A stretch of DNA of 33,750 bases from Pseudomonadota bacterium (GTDB lineage: Bacteria; Pseudomonadota; Alphaproteobacteria; SHVP01): positions 1-33,750 of the forward strand of contig JAQBYN010000031.1 of the NCBI GenBank assembly GCA_027622715.1, written 5' to 3'. How positions within the stretch are numbered: the stretch's first letter is position 1; each line of letters starts with the position of its first letter. The translations under genes were made by a program, and so were the position numbers. Of the stretch, positions 31,494-33,750 are shown one piece after another. The notes under the pieces are model-generated. The model saw only the letters and a program-made list of their open reading frames with translations, had not been told where the DNA came from and made no database searches.

Positions 31494-32491
31494 GGCGCCC
31501 GCCGTGCCGGCCAAACGAAATAGGCCGTAAGTAAAATCAGTGTCACCGCGGCGATCGCCAGACGCGCGCTCGTATCGATCACGGTCTGGCGGCCAAACCC
31601 TTCGAGGACGCCGGCAATCAGAAACAAGACCACCGCCCCGATTGCGATCCGGGCGGCGACACGGCCGGCCTGCATCACTTCGCTCAACCGCCCGTGGCGG
31701 CCCGGAAAAATCACCCGATGGCCGATGAACAAGCCGGCCCCGCCGCACAGAATGATTGCCGCAAGTTCCGTCACGCCGTGGATCAGCAACCACCCGGAAA
31801 AATCGACGAATAGACCGCGGGCAGTATAGATCGCCAGCATCGCGCCCAAGATCAGGCCGTTCTGGAACAGCAGCAGCGCCGTCGGCAAACCAAGCGCGAA
31901 CCCCAACGCCAGCGCGAGAAAACCAATGCGCGTGTTGTGAGTAAACAAGAACGAGGCAAAGACAGACAGCTGCCCGCCCTCAATCTCCGGCCCGGTGACC
32001 AGGACATCGTACAAATCTTCTGTCGAACTCGCCGGCCCGCGATCGCCCGCGAGGCCAGGTGGGACGAGCGTGTAGAACAGGTCGGGCGATTGCGCGGTGA
32101 CGACGAACCCGGCGACCCCGCCAAGCGCCATCAGAAACGCGGCCAGCCCGATGTGCCACCGGGCCTGGCGCACGGCACGACGAAAGCCAACCGTGAAAAA
32201 CTGCACAAACACGCGGCGCAAAGGCGTGCGCGGGCTGTAAACGCTGAAGTAACCGCGGCTTGCCAGGTTTTCTAGGTGGGTCAGGACATTGCGGTCGAGC
32301 GAAATACTGCGCGCCACCGATAGCGAGGACAGAACGGCTCGGTAAAGAACCGGCAAGCGGGCGAGTTCGTTGCTGTCCAGGCCGCGCAGTCCGCTTTTCT
32401 CGAATCGCGTGACCAGCGTGTCGAACTCCTGCCACACGCGTTCACGCTCGCGTCGAAACCGGGTGCTCTTGAGGTCGCCGGTGTCGGCCAT
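31490..32491 (-). CDS. SpoIIM-like (DUF95) membrane protein
   Basis: A 333-residue protein. A helical, charged N-terminal region (1-110; FRRERERVWQEFDTLVTRFE, then LPVLYRAVLSSLSVARS) precedes five or so hydrophobic segments. The family core is SVFASFLFTHNTRIGFLALA, GLPTALLLFQNGLILGAML and SGWLLIHGVTELAAIILCGG. The name comes from a Bacillus sporulation factor, but the family is widespread in non-sporulating bacteria, where it is linked to DUF58 and MoxR genes. It follows the DUF58 gene by two bases and overlaps the RDD gene by four. Confidence 0.9.
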   Translation of the reverse strand: MADTGDLKSTRFRRERERVWQEFDTLVTRFEKSGLRGLDSNELARLPVLYRAVLSSLSVARSISLDRNVLTHLENLASRGYFSVYSPRTPLRRVFVQFFTVGFRRAVRQARWHIGLAAFLMALGGVAGFVVTAQSPDLFYTLVPPGLAGDRGPASSTEDLYDVLVTGPEIEGGQLSVFASFLFTHNTRIGFLALALGFALGLPTALLLFQNGLILGAMLAIYTARGLFVDFSGWLLIHGVTELAAIILCGGAGLFIGHRVIFPGRHGRLSEVMQAGRVAARIAIGAVVLFLIAGVLEGFGRQTVIDTSARLAIAAVTLILLTAYFVWPARRAP

Positions 32492-32493
32492 GC

Positions 32494-33750
32494 TCAGATA
32501 ATCTCCCGGCGTTTGACGTCGAGATAGCGGTTGACCAGATCCACTGCCAACGTTGAGTCGTGTGTCTCAAGGCACTGCACGCCCATCCGCCGCAGCCGCT
32601 CGTATACCTTGTCGCGTTCGCGCGCCAAGCCGTAGGCGACCACAGCGGCGGCCGCGTCCGCCATGCGATGCGGCGGCGCGTCAAGCCGGTCGCGCAACTC
32701 GACATCACCCAACGAGACGAACAAAACCACATGGCGCCGCGCCAAACGGCCGAGGTTCTCGATCATCAACTCGGCCGTCACAGTATCGACGAATTCCGTA
32801 AACAATACGATAAGCGAACGTCGGCGCAACCGCGCCGCCAGGTGCACCAAGCCCAGCGTGTAGTTGGTCTCGGTCGTGCTGTAGTCGAAGCGGGCGGTGC
32901 GGTCTTGCAAAATCGGAAAGTCGTGCATGCGGCTGACCGGGTCGAGATAGCGCCCCGGCACGGCGTCAAAACTGAACAGGCTGATCCGGTCGCCGTGGCG
33001 CAAGGACGCATACGCCAGTAATAGCGCCGCGTTGATCGCATGGTCGATGCGCGTGACGCCGGCGACGGGCTCCGACATTTGCCGGCCGGTATCGATCGCC
33101 AACACGATCTGATGATTGCGCTCGGTTTCGAATTCTTTGCAGACCAGTTTGAGGTGCCGCGCCGAGTGTTTCCAATCAATGGCCCGATGGTCCATGCCCG
33201 GCACAAAGTCGCGCAACGAATCGAACGCGGTGCCTGCGCCTTTGTCGGTCTGTGCTTTGATCCCGTGGAACGACGCTTGTTTGCGCAGGTTCAACGCCTC
33301 GCGGCGGATCGGTCGGGTATTGGGCACCACAGAAATCGTGTCATTGCCGGCTTGTTTCTTGATCCGCCACGCCAGCCCTAGAGGGCCGTGCCAACGCACC
33401 CAAATCGTGCCGAGTTTGATCACGCCGCGATGGGTCGGATTTACGGCGACCGTAATACGCTGAGCCGCGCCAGGTTCGAACGTGAACCATTGCGCTTCAA
33501 GCGCTGGCGCCGGGCCATCGATGTCCACGACCACTTCGCCGCCGCCCGTCGCGTCCGGCGGGTGAGCAACCTCAATAGTCAGTGTCGCGGGCTCGCCGAT
33601 AAGGATCGAGGCGGGCCGGTCGATGCGCGCGGTTACCGCCGTTTTAGCCGGGGCCAACAGGAAGTCCGCACCCATCAGGCCGGCGATCGCGAGAATGTAG
33701 ATCAGTCCAGCCGGCCATAGGCGCGCGTCGAGCAGGACTAGGATTAAGGA
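32494..33750 (-). CDS. DUF58 domain protein, 5' end outside the window
   Basis: The frame stays open through the right edge. The 393-residue part from the ATG at 33675 is preceded by a further 25 codons encoding a mostly hydrophobic stretch (ARLWPAGLIYILAIAGLM), so the true start is beyond 33750 and an N-terminal membrane segment is included. The DUF58 core reads DSLRDFVPGMDHRAIDWKHS with FETERNHQIVLAIDTGRQM, a VWA-like region in which the DxSxS metal motif is replaced by D-T-G-R-Q. A MoxR ATPase gene is expected next to it outside the window. Role: probable partner of a MoxR chaperone at the membrane. Confidence 0.88.
   Translation of the reverse strand, partial: SLILVLLDARLWPAGLIYILAIAGLMGADFLLAPAKTAVTARIDRPASILIGEPATLTIEVAHPPDATGGGEVVVDIDGPAPALEAQWFTFEPGAAQRITVAVNPTHRGVIKLGTIWVRWHGPLGLAWRIKKQAGNDTISVVPNTRPIRREALNLRKQASFHGIKAQTDKGAGTAFDSLRDFVPGMDHRAIDWKHSARHLKLVCKEFETERNHQIVLAIDTGRQMSEPVAGVTRIDHAINAALLLAYASLRHGDRISLFSFDAVPGRYLDPVSRMHDFPILQDRTARFDYSTTETNYTLGLVHLAARLRRRSLIVLFTEFVDTVTAELMIENLGRLARRHVVLFVSLGDVELRDRLDAPPHRMADAAAAVVAYGLARERDKVYERLRRMGVQCLETHDSTLAVDLVNRYLDVKRREII

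Noticed and set aside
31494-31793. Upstream extension of the RDD protein
   Set aside because: It is a shadow of the SpoIIM-like gene with low-complexity Arg/Gly/Asp content.
1-33750. Mobile elements, CRISPR arrays, tRNA or rRNA genes
   Set aside because: No transposase, integrase, direct-repeat array, terminal inverted repeats or tRNA-like cloverleaf was recognised by reading; a tRNA scan and self-alignment could confirm this.

Overview
The window looks like chromosome of a GC-rich alphaproteobacterium, probably Rhodospirillales-like. The grounds are codon use, a perfect CtrA-type box (TTAA-N7-TTAAC), a two-domain cold-shock protein, a SprA-type metalloprotease and a Cox-type molybdenum-hydroxylase accessory operon. 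The taxonomic call is inference. Coding density is very high: no gene-free stretch exceeds about 280 bases, many neighbouring genes overlap by 1-8 bases, and I see no tRNA, rRNA, insertion sequence, prophage or CRISPR array.

Layout. (1) 1-6463 is a catabolic locus: the 3' part of a hydantoinase B gene, a C-C lyase of the isocitrate lyase family, an isochorismatase-family amidase, a divergent YrdC/Sua5 protein, a bidirectional terminator, then an HMG-CoA-lyase-type gene and a family III CoA-transferase on the minus strand, and a second isochorismatase-family gene on the plus strand. (2) 6530-8517 has a palindromic CtrA box, a SprA-family putative metalloprotease and a zinc alcohol dehydrogenase. 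(3) 8514-15378 (minus) is a translationally coupled operon in the order CoxG, CoxS, CoxM, CoxD (MoxR ATPase), CoxE (VWA), XdhC N-domain, XdhC C-domain, molybdopterin-binding/MobA fusion. It carries two of the three structural subunits of a molybdenum hydroxylase plus its maturation factors, but not the catalytic large subunit. (4) 15522-17089 (plus) is a Panacea/DUF4065-like protein whose stop overlaps the start of a leaderless substrate-binding-fold protein. (5) 17086-24352 (minus) is an Mrp-type cation/proton antiporter operon: E, F, G, MbhD/E-like, B, C, three D-like proton channels and a 78-residue membrane protein. (6) 24632-25147 is a double cold-shock protein. (7) 25144-27761 (minus) is a thiamine-precursor ABC transporter, thiZ-thiX-thiY, behind a TPP riboswitch. 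(8) 27784-29299 (plus) is a DUF192 protein, a PaaI-type thioesterase and a MaoC-type hydratase, convergent with a 3-oxoadipyl-CoA-type thiolase. (9) 30597-33750 (minus) is an RDD / SpoIIM-like / DUF58 membrane module that runs off the right edge.

How the parts work together. The Cox-type operon encodes electron-transfer subunits together with the machinery that assembles and inserts a cytidylated, sulfurated molybdenum cofactor; the partner large subunit must come from elsewhere if the enzyme is made. The antiporter operon should couple proton motive force to cation homeostasis. The thi genes import a pyrimidine precursor under direct feedback by thiamine pyrophosphate. The left-hand locus points to breakdown of a cyclic amide or ureido compound followed by CoA-dependent cleavage; its substrate cannot be read from sequence.
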